NCBI GenBank assembly: GCA_010093705.1
Contig: MU006107.1
Location: forward strand, 170,031-234,030
Length of the DNA stretch: 64,000 nt
From: Patellaria atrata CBS 101060
Lineage: Eukaryota; Ascomycota; Dothideomycetes; Patellariales; Patellariaceae
Direction: 5' to 3'
A program made the position numbers and the translations under genes. The notes below the pieces were generated by a model. The model did no database searches. It worked only from the letters and a program-made list of their open reading frames with translations, and had not been told where the DNA came from. This document shows positions 22,819 to 32,864 of the stretch, piece by piece (within the stretch, counting starts at the first letter, position 1; every line of letters begins with the position of its first letter).

Positions 22819-24568
22819 TCAATCGACCTCCCAATTGCTCCCCTGGCTCCTTGATCTTGTAGTTTTCGAGTATGAGTTCACACTTTTCAGAGGAATCCCG
22901 TAATCATCTTCCTCCCAGTCGCTGCTCTCGTCCTCACTCGATTCCCACGAGCAGGGAATCCGGTTACCTCTACCCGTAATGCTATGGGATAAAGCTTTAG
23001 TGCTGTTTGAGATACTTGCAGCTATTCGAAGCATGATCGCCACTAAGTGCGCTGGGGGTCCTAAAAGAACAGAGCATGTTTTTTGGACCAAGGCCGCAGT
23101 GAACTGTTTACGTCGTACAGTCGAAGGAGGGGAGAAAAGAACAGAGGGATGAGGCATGGGAGAAAGGCCCCGGTCAGATGCAGATGGATGAAGACGGCGT
23201 AGCCTAATAGCGTCGGGCGGCGTTGGAACGTCTGACCACGGCAGTTCCAAGTTATCATCGGAGTCGCTCACTAGCGGTGGGGTAGAAGGTCGTGACACGG
23301 TCCCCTCATCCTCTGAGAGTAATCTTGGAGAGTTCAACGCTCGTGAGACAAGGGATGTCGGTGTAATTGTTAGATCCGAGATATCCCGCTTATGCTTCGT
23401 GTTTAGAGGTGTAAAATGTGTCGACTGGTTATCAAAATCGTTCCCAGATGCTTCGGTAGGTTCGAGGTATGGAGGAGATGGTGGTGGTGAGGATAGTGCA
23501 TCATTCAGAGAATAAAAGGAATCTAAGCTAGAGGCTTCGCTAGATGTCTCTCCAATGGTCTCTGTAGATGAATTGGGTTTGAACTTCGCTATGGTCGGTG
23601 GCAAATTCTCTTTAGCAGAATGGGAGGGAACGCTGATCGACCTCAAGCCTAGAGACACTCTAGGATTTGTGGGAAGTTTCCACTCGGACGGGAAGTTATG
23701 TTCTACTTTGATAACTGGATGGACGGGTGTACCATCCTCATCCGGGCTGGGCGTCTTTACACTTGCAATATCATCATGAACGGATATAGAGAAGTCTTTA
23801 CTCCCAGAAGATGTATCACTGCGGTTCTCTACATCCTCCGGTAACCAAACCTTATCCAGTTTCCACTTTTTGGCTCTTTCCGAGGTACCCCTTGGTCGTC
23901 TTTTAACCGGAGTTTCCGGCGTCTGTGGTAGTTCCACTTCGAATTCTCTTTTGAAAGGGCACGGTGTTTTCTCATACTGTAGGACTTTATCTAGGACAGT
24001 TTTCAATTCCGCGGACTTCTGTTTGTCTTCGGGATTTTGATTCGGAAGCTCGATCCGATAGTAGGAGTTCATCCGGACTCTCAGAATGAAAACAGAGTCA
24101 CCGTCGACACACCAGCATTGGGATTTAGGGAGAATGGGATGCAGGAGCTTGCCAGAGTTCAAAAAGGAAACCGAGCCAGGTACGCGGTATATACGTAGCG
24201 GACCTATCGAACAGTTAGTATGACTTGTAGACTTAGGGCTGCCTTGAGGACTTTCCAGCCGCCATAGTTCTCTCCACTGTAGAACCCCAGGGGAGAGTTC
24301 CAGTTGTATTTTGATCGGATCCCGCAGCCTTACTACCATCCAAAGCACTCCCAGAAGCGCTGGTCGACGCAGTGAAGGATACGACTTTTCCAAATGAGTT
24401 CGAAAATAGAGTTTCGACACCTGCCCCGCCTGGATCTTGGTTGGAACCTATTAGCTTCGTCGGTTCTGCCAACTTCGCAGGGACTGTGAATGAGCGCCGC
24501 ACTCCATATTGTCTTGCTGGAGTAGTTGACCCATTATCTGGCGCCAGAGGTGGTGTCGATGCGCTCAT
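22819..24568 (-). CDS. INP1: Inheritance of peroxisomes protein 1 (INP1)
   Basis: Two minus-strand exons, 24568-24256 and 24203-22819, give 565 residues. The conserved domain reads GVETLFSNSFGKVVSFTAST, TGTLPWGSTVERTMAAG, then GPLRIYRVPGSVSFLNSGK and HPILPKSQCWCVDGDSVF, the INP1 core as I remember it. The C-terminal ~350 residues are long, Ser/Pro-rich and acidic. INP1 tethers peroxisomes to the mother-cell cortex by linking Pex3 and the ER or plasma membrane. The start MSASTPPLAP (24568) is preferred over an upstream Met codon at 24616. The junction joining TMAA to GPLRIY requires a GA-AG intron (24255-24204); the only in-phase GT donor upstream would delete about 12 conserved residues. Either way the gene is recognisable. 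Confidence 0.85.
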
Positions 24569-25114
24569 TATTCGCTCTTCATCAGGGGCATGCCTGACTG
24601 GTAAACAGTTGTACAAGAGGTAGTTCTCTCGTAGCCTAAGCCCGTGATCAAATGTAAAGTTTGCTATGGCGCCTTAACCAAAAGTTATTTGCAAAGTGGG
24701 TTTGGAAGTATGGAGGCTGGTTCGAGAGAAGTCGGGAGGCTTGGGGAAGCTCAAACCCCAGATCTTCGCCAAGGACGCACGGATAATCTACATTGCTGGA
24801 TGGCACACGTCTGCTTTCTTCTACATATGTACAAGCTATAATGGACTGAAATTCTTGTTCGAGGTGTGTCTCTTTGATATTAAGTCACTGTAAACTTTTG
24901 TGTAATTACGGGGCATACATTGAAATCTTAATACCCAAGCTAAAGTCTTCGATGTATACTGTACCTTCGAAAAAGCGAATACGTCACCCCACATGCCAGC
25001 TTTCGAGGCTTGTCAGGTACGATATTTAGGACGAACTTCGAACAACAACCTGTCCCGCTTGAGACCAAAGAGGTAAACATATTTTACCTGCTGCCAACCT
25101 GATGACCTGACAAG
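24569..25114. other. Bidirectional promoter region of INP1 and the LDS/RRT8-like gene
   Basis: About 545 bp separate the two divergent start codons. Short frames here (24644-24893) have no protein features. No motif stands out to me. Confidence 0.45.
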
Positions 25115-26448
25115 ATGTCGAACTTCGAGCCGAATGCAATACTAAGAGGAGCACAGCTCACGCTGGTTGGGGGTACGAGCACGACACCCCAGAAGTGATA
25201 TACCATGATAGTTGATCCTAACTAACCCTACGTTAGCGAACCGAGCTCTTCAGAATCCATCCCTATTCACTTCAGAACACTACCGTCAAGCCGCGTTGGC
25301 CGTGGTAGCTGGTATTGTTATTCGAATGCTGGTAGCAATTCCGGTACGAAGTTGATTCGCGTCTTACGTCTAGCTATCATAGCTTATCCATTGCAGACGA
25401 TCGGAATTAGAGTCCTGATATGGTTATTATCGCTATTTATGAACTTGGAGAATTCCACCTGGGATAATGAACTTCTTGATGGACTTGTTTTCCTGGAGCA
25501 TACTGTATTACAAGCCCCGTTCTTTTTCATGTCCCTCATGCGGTATATTACGCCTACTCTGGACAATATGTATGTCTCGATCTAAAAACAAATGGCTAGA
25601 TCATAACTTACGAGAGACTCTAGGTTTATGCAGTCTTTGCAATGGGTAGACCAGACCTACGCTCAGAAGCACAAATCAGAGAATCCTAAAGATCTTCGGG
25701 GAATGTATTACCCTAACCTCCGCATGTATGCTATACATGGAGATACCAGCAGCCGGAAGAGTCCACGTGAAGCTGTTCAGGCCTTCCTCATCCGCTACAG
25801 CCGTAAAGCGGGGATTTCTCTAGCAGTATATCTGCTGACATTCGTCCCCTACGTTGGCCAGTTTGTCCTTCCAGCCGCAAGCTTTTATACCTTCAACAAA
25901 GCAGTTGGGCCACTGCCGGCTATGGTCGTATTTGGTAGCTCTCTCCTTATGCCAAAGCGATATCTTGTAGCATTCTTGCAGTCATATTTCTCTTCACGCA
26001 GTCTTATGAGGGAACTAGTAGGTGACTTTTCTTTATATATCCGCAAGATTCCTTTTTATATACGTGTCATCTAAGAAAATGATAGCTCGAACCTTACTTT
26101 GCACGGATACGGTTTAACAAAGAGCAAAAGAGAATGTGGTTTAGAGACCGCGAAGGTGTCCTATTCGGGTTCGGTGTAGGCTTCTTTACATTCCTGAAGA
26201 TCCCTTTACTCGGAGTTCTCATTTACGGCATCGCTGAAGCGTCGACTGCGTATTTGATTACGAAAATCACAGACCCTCCGCCGCCACCTGCAGAAGCCAA
26301 AGAGTATGCTGAATCACAAGTTAAATGGAAGAATAAGCAGATATTCCTCACACTCCCTCTCGCGAATCTGGATGCACACAACATCAAAACCTCGGAACGA
26401 GATCAAAATCCCCTTTATACCGAGCTTCCGAGTAAGAAGTTTACTTGA
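25115..26448 (+). CDS. LDS/RRT8-like multi-pass membrane protein (lipid droplet / spore wall family)
   Basis: The exons are 25115-25172, 25237-25343, 25397-25569, 25624-26017 and 26086-26448, giving 364 residues. The protein starts MSNFEPNAILRGAQLTLVG and continues ANRALQNPSLFTSEHYRQAA, IPTIGIRVLIWLLSLFMNLE, QAPFFFMSLMRYITPTLD, DNMFMQSLQWVDQTYAQ and RELLEPYFARIRFNKEQKR. Several membrane segments flank the motif FVPYVGQFVLPAASFYTFNK. This fits the fungal EI24-like family that includes yeast Rrt8, Lds1 and Lds2, found on lipid droplets and in outer spore wall assembly. The function here is inferred from family only. It is divergent from INP1. All introns are GT-AG, 49-68 nt. Confidence 0.82.
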
Positions 26449-27004
26449 AGTTCAAGTTCCAGAAGCGGAAGAACGAGTAAGGGCGGGGTTCGGGGAAATT
26501 ATCTCTAAATGATACAAGAGTAGAGTTTGTAACGTTTTCTAAAACATTCAGGAGATAATGGACTATCATGTAACGGCAATTGCTTTTTATGCATCTACCT
26601 TTCCAAGTGTCCTTCAGTTTAACTAATCGACGATATCCCCCGCCTTGCCATGACGACTTTTTGGGTCGTGTGCGAGCTTTAACAGCTACCCCGCGCTATG
26701 CCAGAGCATATTCTCTCTACATAGGTCCACGGAGCATCAGACAGCTCCCGCGTGTTCTTGACTAACATTCTTGCTTTTGATAGCCGTTATCATTCAGTGC
26801 TTACTAGGTCCCTTTCATCCAGCCGAATCATTATTCCGCTATCAAGCACTCCACGTTTCTTCTTATGGTATATCACCAGTACCTTCCCCAGAATGTCTTC
26901 CACAATCTCCAGGTCGAATTGTTCTTCTGTACTTAAGCCCATCACTCGTTCAAAGCTTCATTGTATTTCCTTGTTTATCTCCAGAGAAAAAACGAGTCTC
27001 TACA
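26449..27004. other. Intergenic region upstream of formamidase
   Basis: About 555 bp between two plus-strand genes hold the formamidase promoter. Frames such as 26752-27036 overlap the leader and have no family features. The stretch is notable for its GATA-type sites, listed separately. Confidence 0.5.
26553..26981. promoter_or_regulatory. Cluster of six HGATAR (AreA-type GATA) sites upstream of formamidase
   Basis: HGATAR cores on either strand are at 26553-26558 (AGATAA), 26563-26568 (CTATCA), 26778-26783 (TGATAG), 26787-26792 (TTATCA), 26839-26844 (CTATCA) and 26976-26981 (TTATCT). With equal base frequencies I would expect about 1.3 in this length. In Aspergillus the nitrogen regulator AreA binds HGATAR, and formamidase (fmdS) is under AreA control. 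The regulatory role here is inference. Confidence 0.5.
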
Positions 27005-28752
27005 ATGGGCAAAAAAGAGATTCGTACTGCTGCTAAGGTGTCATTCGACCAGCCAGCTTCTGAGCAATCTGTTCTCCACGTAAGCTCTCTCAATGATAGG
27101 AAGTAGCTCAATGAGTAACGTAGAGCTTCAATAGAATCGTTGGCACCCAGATAGTCCGTTCTTGTCGATTGCTCTATCATGAGATGCGAGGCTGACCAAT
27201 TGAAGTCCCTACCTGCGGTACAATTAAAAATGGAGAAGTTGTGAAGATTGAATGTGTAGACTGGACCGGGTAAAGAGCTCCATCCATTGTTTTTGTCGGC
27301 TTGTACTGACTCAAGAGCGGTAGTGGCCAGATTAAAAATAACGACAGCGCAGACGATGTTAAAAATGTTGATCTCACCAGAGTGCACTATCTGACGGGTC
27401 CATTCGAGATCGAGACAGCAGAACCAGGTGACGTTTTGCTGGTCGAGATCCAAGACGTACAGCCCTTCCAAGATCAGCCTTGGGGGTTCACTGGAATATT
27501 TTCAAAGGACAATGGCGGAGGATTTTTGGATGAGATTTATCCTGAACCGTACGTAGCTCTCGCAACCGGCTAAGTCTGTTCATCCGTCCTAAAGTCTGTC
27601 ATTTTGAAACAGCGCTAAGGCGATCTGGGATTTTGAGGGAATCTTCTGTTCATCTCGTCATATTCCTGTGAGTTTATTCAAGTCCACGCTCTTGGCCATG
27701 TCTGAGAGAACACGTCATTGATATGTATTCAGGGCGTACGGTTTGCGGGTCTTATTCATCCTGGCATCTTGGGTTGTGCTCCATCGCACGAAGTCCTAGC
27801 AGAATGGAACCGTCGTGAGGGAGAACTAATCTCCGCGATGTCAGATGTCTCTCGGGTCGTTGCACTACCTCCTGAACCACAAAACGTACATGTTGGGAGT
27901 GCTAGCGACGAGATCAAGCAGAAAGTTGGACGAGAGGGAGCCCGCACTATACCAGGACGACCGGAACATGGAGGCAATTGTGACATTAAAAACCTTTCTA
28001 GGGGTAGCAAGGTATACCTTCCGGTCCACGTCCCTGGTGCGAAATTCAGCGTCGGCGATCTACATTTCTCTCGTAAGTGGCTCCATAGATATTGGTGTTT
28101 GATTCATGAATGCTGACATGGCTGCTAATAGAGGGTGATGGCGAGATATCCTGTACGCCAATTTGAAATGTGATACTCTCCTTTGATGTTTCCAATGCTA
28201 ATCGCGTAATAGTTTGCGGCGCCATTGAGATGGCCGGGGTTATAACCTTTAAGTTCACGGTCATGAAAGGAGGCATGGCCCAACTTGGTATGAAATCGCC
28301 TATCTATATCCCAGGTCCGGTTGAGCCGCAGTTTGGGCTGGGGAGATATATCTACTTTGAAGGGTTCAGTGTGGACGAGACCGGCAAACAACATTACATG
28401 GACGCCACGGTCGCCTACCGTCAAACTAGTCTTCGTTGCATCGAGTATTTGAGACGCTTTGGTGGGTGGACTGGAAACTTAAGCTCAATAATCACTAACG
28501 CTCTTCTAGGTTACAATGACTACCAGATTTATCTTCTTTTGTCCTGCGCACCAGTCCAAGGCCATGTTGCAGGCATCGTAGATGTAAGTTGATTAATCAA
28601 TCTTATCGTTATAGATGAGCAACTTACGTATCCAGATTCCAAATGCCTGTACCACCATGGGTTTGCCTATGGATATCTTTGACTTTGACATATCACCTAG
28701 TGCACTAGCAGAGAAGAGGGATCTCGGGACTTGTGCCTTTTCTAGCAAATAA
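27005..28752 (+). CDS. fmdS: Formamidase (FmdA/AmdA acetamidase-formamidase family)
   Basis: Ten exons: 27005-27079, 27135-27153 (19 nt), 27206-27269, 27324-27548, 27613-27667, 27733-28072, 28132-28152 (21 nt), 28213-28461, 28510-28583 and 28636-28752. They give 412 residues, the normal family length. The protein reads MGKKEIRTAAKVSFDQPASE, HNRWHPDIPTCGTIKNGE, CVDWTGGQIKNNDSADDVK, VRFAGLIHPGILGCAPS, PGRPEHGGNCDIKNLSRG, GDLHFSQGDGEISFCGAIE and ends RDLGTCAFSSK. Formamidase hydrolyses formamide to formate and ammonia in the cytosol. Exon 2 requires a GTCCGT donor (27154), and skipping it destroys the HNRWHPDIP motif. Upstream GATA sites suggest nitrogen regulation. Confidence 0.95.
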
Positions 28753-30017
28753 TCGTATATTTGATCATGTGATGATGTGCATAGACACGTTGTCTTCGAG
28801 CTCCCAGAGTTCGTAAAGCTCACACCGTATTTCGTTGCTTCTTCAGAATGTTCACCGAGATTGAAGAAGTGTACCGGACGCGAGGGACAATGTATCAAAA
28901 CCGTCAGCAAGTGGAAATGCACATATATTGAATCCGTAAAGTTTTGAGTTTCAGCTCGCTCTTCGATCAGCTAAATGTATGATTGTATGATTACTTTAAT
29001 AATTCCTGTCTTTTCCTGCTAAGCTTTTTATCCGACAAAATATACAACTCACTCGACAAGGGCGAATACCAGAGCTCAACTTCCTATTCCTTATCCGCAA
29101 ACATCTTCAAAGGGTTATGATGAGCGAGGTCAGACTGTATGGCGCATACGAAGTAGGAATCAATTCGTATGTCCCTAATCCTTCCATGTCCGGACGCATT
29201 TCACGATCTACCTACACGGGATTTTATTGATTATCGTTTAAGCATGTACCCATAGAGACTTTTGAAGACCATTGAAGACTTGAGAGCTGCATATGTCATT
29301 GTTCGGACCAATGACCTTCTACGTAACCCTTGACGATACTGGTATGACCGGGATAACCAGTAATGAATTCCTTAACGATGCTATGTTTAGCCGACAAAAA
29401 AATAAAACTCCGAATGTGTATAGATCTACACGATCTAACGGTTGCCGTATCCTTAGGTTCCCCGAATACGATTCTCTTTACTTCACACTTGAGATGCTTA
29501 ACTTGACCTCTGACGTTGAGCGAGGAATCGTTGTACCGCGAGTGCCGTCTTGACCAACTATCATGAGAATGTCTCCCATGTCCCACCTAGGCCAGCTCCG
29601 AAGGTTCTCCATCCCGGGCAATCGCTTCAACCGAGAGGCGAATGGTACAGTAGCATGGCCCAACGTCGCGTTAACCGACATCAAGGGTGCTTACATAGCA
29701 TATGCTTGCAACACGAGAAAGCCATGAAGGTCTAGTAGCGGTGGAAACTTCATGAATTGGAGGTTTAGTTGGGTAGGATACGAAGTGTTTACTCCACCCG
29801 GTCTGTTGATTTGTACTCAGATCGTCATCGTTGCTAATCCTGAATTGCCTTTGTCGCTACACTAACTCTATATAAAGGCTTTCGAAAGAGTACATTTAGT
29901 TCTCTTCTCATTATCACACAGCGATTCACAGTAATTCACGACTAGCGCCTATTCATTTCCAAAGATACTCCAAAAGCCTTCTTTTTTAAGTCTCAAACAC
30001 AAACCAACACCGCAACT
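28753..30017. other. 1.26 kb stretch with fragmentary open frames
   Basis: This lies between formamidase and the secreted protein gene. A plus-strand frame at 29293-29553 and a 54-codon frame at 29563-29727 (ending AYIAYACNTRKP) might be exons of an unrecognised small gene or relics. I could not build a model with convincing splice sites. The last ~150 bp are the leader of the next gene. Confidence 0.35.
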
Positions 30018-30646
30018 ATGAAGTCCACAATTATCGCCTCGTCTCTCTTCTCTCTCTTGCCAGCCATTATGGCATTGCCTGCCCCGGCTCTAGCTCAAGA
30101 AGCTGAGGTCTCTAACAACTTCGTTGGCATCTCCGCTCGATCTGCATCTCCTATCCATTTATTACCTGTGGTCACTCACAACAGCGCATTCTGGCTTGGA
30201 GGAGAGACTTATTCCTACTGCCCAACTCAAGTTGAGCCTAACTGTCCCCCAGGCAACACAACTGTGTTCGCCGGAGGAGACGAGTATCTTGGCCTAGGAG
30301 TCCTGGTTCCAGGTGGCCAGAGCGGTAAGTCCAATTATAACTTTTGTCTGTTATTCAAGACTAATCTAGCATATCAGTCTATATTGCCCAGGACGGTTCT
30401 ATGACCCATACCACCGCCCATTCGGCCTATTACCCGCCAGGCGCAGTACGTGATGGGTGGACCAGGACTGAGGGAGAGAACTTCGGTCATTTGAGCCATG
30501 AAGCCGGACTTGTCGCCTGCCCTGTTGAGGGTGGATACAAGATCTTTGCCCAGATCCCAACATTCGTCGCGCCTAACGAGGATTGCCTTGGGTTTTCTTT
30601 CTTGACTGGTAACGTTACTGAACAGGTCGGCGCGTGGCAGTACTAG
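30018..30646 (+). CDS. Secreted IgE-binding-protein-like protein
   Basis: The exons are 30018-30324 and 30378-30646, giving 191 residues. A clear signal peptide (MKSTIIASSLFSLLPAIMA, then LPAPALAQ) begins the protein. The mature part carries FWLGGETYSYCPTQVEP and NCPPGNTTVFAGGDEYLGLG, and the intron junction forms GGQSVYIAQDGSMTHTTAHS. The second exon contains GLVACPVEGGYKIFAQ and ends DCLGFSFLTGNVTEQVGAWQ. The pattern of paired cysteines and the VPGGQ..VYI block match the Aspergillus IgE-binding-protein-like family as I recall it. Cell-wall or extracellular location is likely; the molecular role is unknown. The leader has a TATA-like tatataaa about 147 bp upstream of the start. Confidence 0.78.
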
Positions 30647-30648
30647 TT

Positions 30649-31160
30649 CTATTCAACGTACTTTCGATGAGTTGCATTTCGAATGTAGAGCGACCGGGAA
30701 CACATTTTGATAGTAATTAGCATATGCATGGGGTTAGGCGCAAGATATAGATATAAATTAGACACTCCTTCATTGACGGCTTCCTGCAATTTCTCTTTGG
30801 TCTTATTGACGACATCTTCTTCTGAACCATTAGCCTGAAAATTACCCATGACTACGATCTTATCTCTGGACTTCATTCCTTTGGCTATTTGCACATCTGA
30901 TTTTGGGACGTTCAATACCTACGAATAATTAGTTCCATCCATTCTAGTCCGATTACAACAACATACCTCCGCGATAAGCTCTCTGACCGCCTTGTTCGCT
31001 TCTCCTTCTCTTACTTGAGCAGCAACACAAAGTTCAATTGCCTCCGCATTGACTGCAGTAATACCTTCACATCTGGTACTTGTTCCTGGCTTCACATGGC
31101 AGGCTAAGTGTATTGCTCCGCCGCACTGCTTGGAGCTTTTTAGCAACACCCACCGGATAG
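30649..31160 (-). CDS. DUF167 / UPF0235 (YggU-like) protein, 5' exon not resolved
   Basis: Two minus-strand exons are visible: 31160-30967 and 30918-30649. They read IRWVLLKSSKQCGGAIHLAC, HVKPGTSTRCEGITAVNAE, ELCVAAQVREGEANKAVREL, IAEVLNVPKSDVQIAKGMKS and EEDVVNKTKEKLQEAVNEG, the DUF167 fold. The family is small and widespread; its biochemical role is not established. The first visible exon begins in phase 2 after an acceptor (cttcttcag). It has no in-frame ATG, so a short upstream exon is missing from my model. The frame runs ~40 residues past the usual family end. Its stop lies 2 nt from the stop of the convergent secreted protein gene. It may be real or mildly degraded. Confidence 0.65.
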
Positions 31161-31774
31161 CTGAAGAAGTGCTCGTTCGAGCTTGGGAGAGTAGAAGGAA
31201 TCTTCAGTTGAAATTTTCAGTGCGACCTGCCTATTCTAATATCCTTGTACCACGTCACATGTGATCCGGGAAAGAAAGGTTTATCGAGTCTCGAGATTAC
31301 AAAGGCAACCAGTAGAGTATTCTCATCGGAGCCGACGATGTGAGTCCAAAGCAATATCCCTTTCCTCATACATAAACGTGAATAGGATTCGATGATGAGT
31401 ATGTCAGATGGTGCAGCTTTCACCTTGGCAGATATGGACGAACTCCGTTGTCCGGTCACCCTGTCCGATTTCCGGCTGTTAGTAGTTTAGCCCACCGACG
31501 TCTCTCTACAACTTGCTTTTAGGGTATATCCTCAAATTCCATAAGAGCCACTTCCCCTAAGTGCAGCTGAAGGCGATATTAGCAACAATTCCGTCGTAAC
31601 CATGGGTTCTTTACGTAAAGAACGGCTTATCAAGATCCATCCAGGAATAACATAAATACCCCTCTTTGTCTGCTTTTCATAGCTTTTCAGAAATATCCTT
31701 AAACAGACTGTTCAACTGTAAAGCATTACCTTGACCATCACACCAACGGTAATTACAGCAACGCTTCCCAAAGG
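31161..31774. other. Intergenic region upstream of arginase
   Basis: This should contain the missing first exon of the DUF167 gene (-) and the arginase promoter (+). Minus-strand frames at 31217-31459 and near 31530-31600 have no clear domain. Nothing further can be supported. Confidence 0.4.
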
Positions 31775-32864
31775 ATGACATCCGCGCCTACGTTGCAGCC
31801 AAAGTTCTTACCCCGTCGCGATGACCTGGGACTTGTCGCGGTGGGATTCTCTGGGGGTCAGGTAAGAGCCACAGGTCGACTCCACTATCATCAGCCAATA
31901 TCTAATACAGCATGTCCAGTGCAAAGCCGGCGTCGATGCTGCGCCCATGGCTCTAATTGAGTCTGGCCTTATCGATCAACTAAAGAATGATCTCGACTTC
32001 GATGTAACGTACGATGGACAAGTGCATTCTTACTCCGAGATGATACCCGCAGATGATCCGGACCACCGTGGTATGAAGAAACCGAGAGCTGTAAGTGCTG
32101 TCACAAAAGCTCTAAGTGAGCAGGTCTACGAGCATGCGTCCAAAGGAAGGTTCGTCTTGACACTAGGTGGAGACCATTCGATCGCGATAGGATCTATAGG
32201 AGGCACAGCGAAAGCGATTCGGGAACGGCTTGGACGGGAGATCGCTGTTATTTGGGTGGATGCACATGCCGACATCAACACGCCAGAGACGTCGGATAGT
32301 GGAAATATTCATGGGATGCCAGTCGCTTTTCTCGCAGGGTTAGCAAAAGAAGAGCGAGAAGATATTTTCGGATGGATTCAAGATGACCAGAGGATTAGCA
32401 CTAAGAAATTAGTCTACATTGGCTTGCGAGATATCGACCGCGGAGAGAAGAAGATTCTCAAGGAGAACGGGATCAGAGCGTTCTCAATGCATGACATTGA
32501 CAGGTGCGTATATTTTATGTTTAGAACAATTATTCTTCGGCTTCTAATAGGTAATCTTAGGCATGGTATTGGTAGGGTCATGGATATGGCTTTAGGTTGG
32601 ATAGGTACTGATACCCCTATTCACCTGTCCTTCGACATAGACGCATTGGATCCACAATGGGCACCAAGCACAGGCACCGCGGTTAGAGGAGGTTTGACAC
32701 TCCGCGAAGGTGACTTCATTGCAGAATGCGTAGCGGAGACCGGATCGCTTGTTGCCCTGGATCTTGTCGAAGTCAATCCCGCTTTGGACGAAGAGGGAGC
32801 ATATGAGACGATCAGGGCTGGCTGTTCAATCATCCGTTGCGCTCTTGGAGATACCCTCCTCTGA
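31775..32864 (+). CDS. CAR1: Arginase
   Basis: The exons are 31775-31861, 31920-32503 and 32561-32864, giving 324 residues. The ureohydrolase metal-binding motifs are complete: GGDHSIAIG, VDAHADINTP, and SFDIDALDPQWAPSTGTAV. The N-terminus PRRDDLGLVAVGFSGGQCKA forms across the first intron. Arginase hydrolyses arginine to ornithine and urea with a binuclear manganese centre. The second intron (32504-32560, GTGCGT..TTAG) is 57 nt and contains no stop in frame, so unspliced RNA would give a 343-residue protein with 19 extra residues. The spliced form reads MHDIDRHGIGRVMD, the expected family sequence. Confidence 0.96.

Noticed and set aside
31217-31459. Minus-strand frame as first exon of the DUF167 gene
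   Set aside because: It has no ATG in the needed place, no donor giving phase 2, and no similarity that I can see to the family N-terminus.
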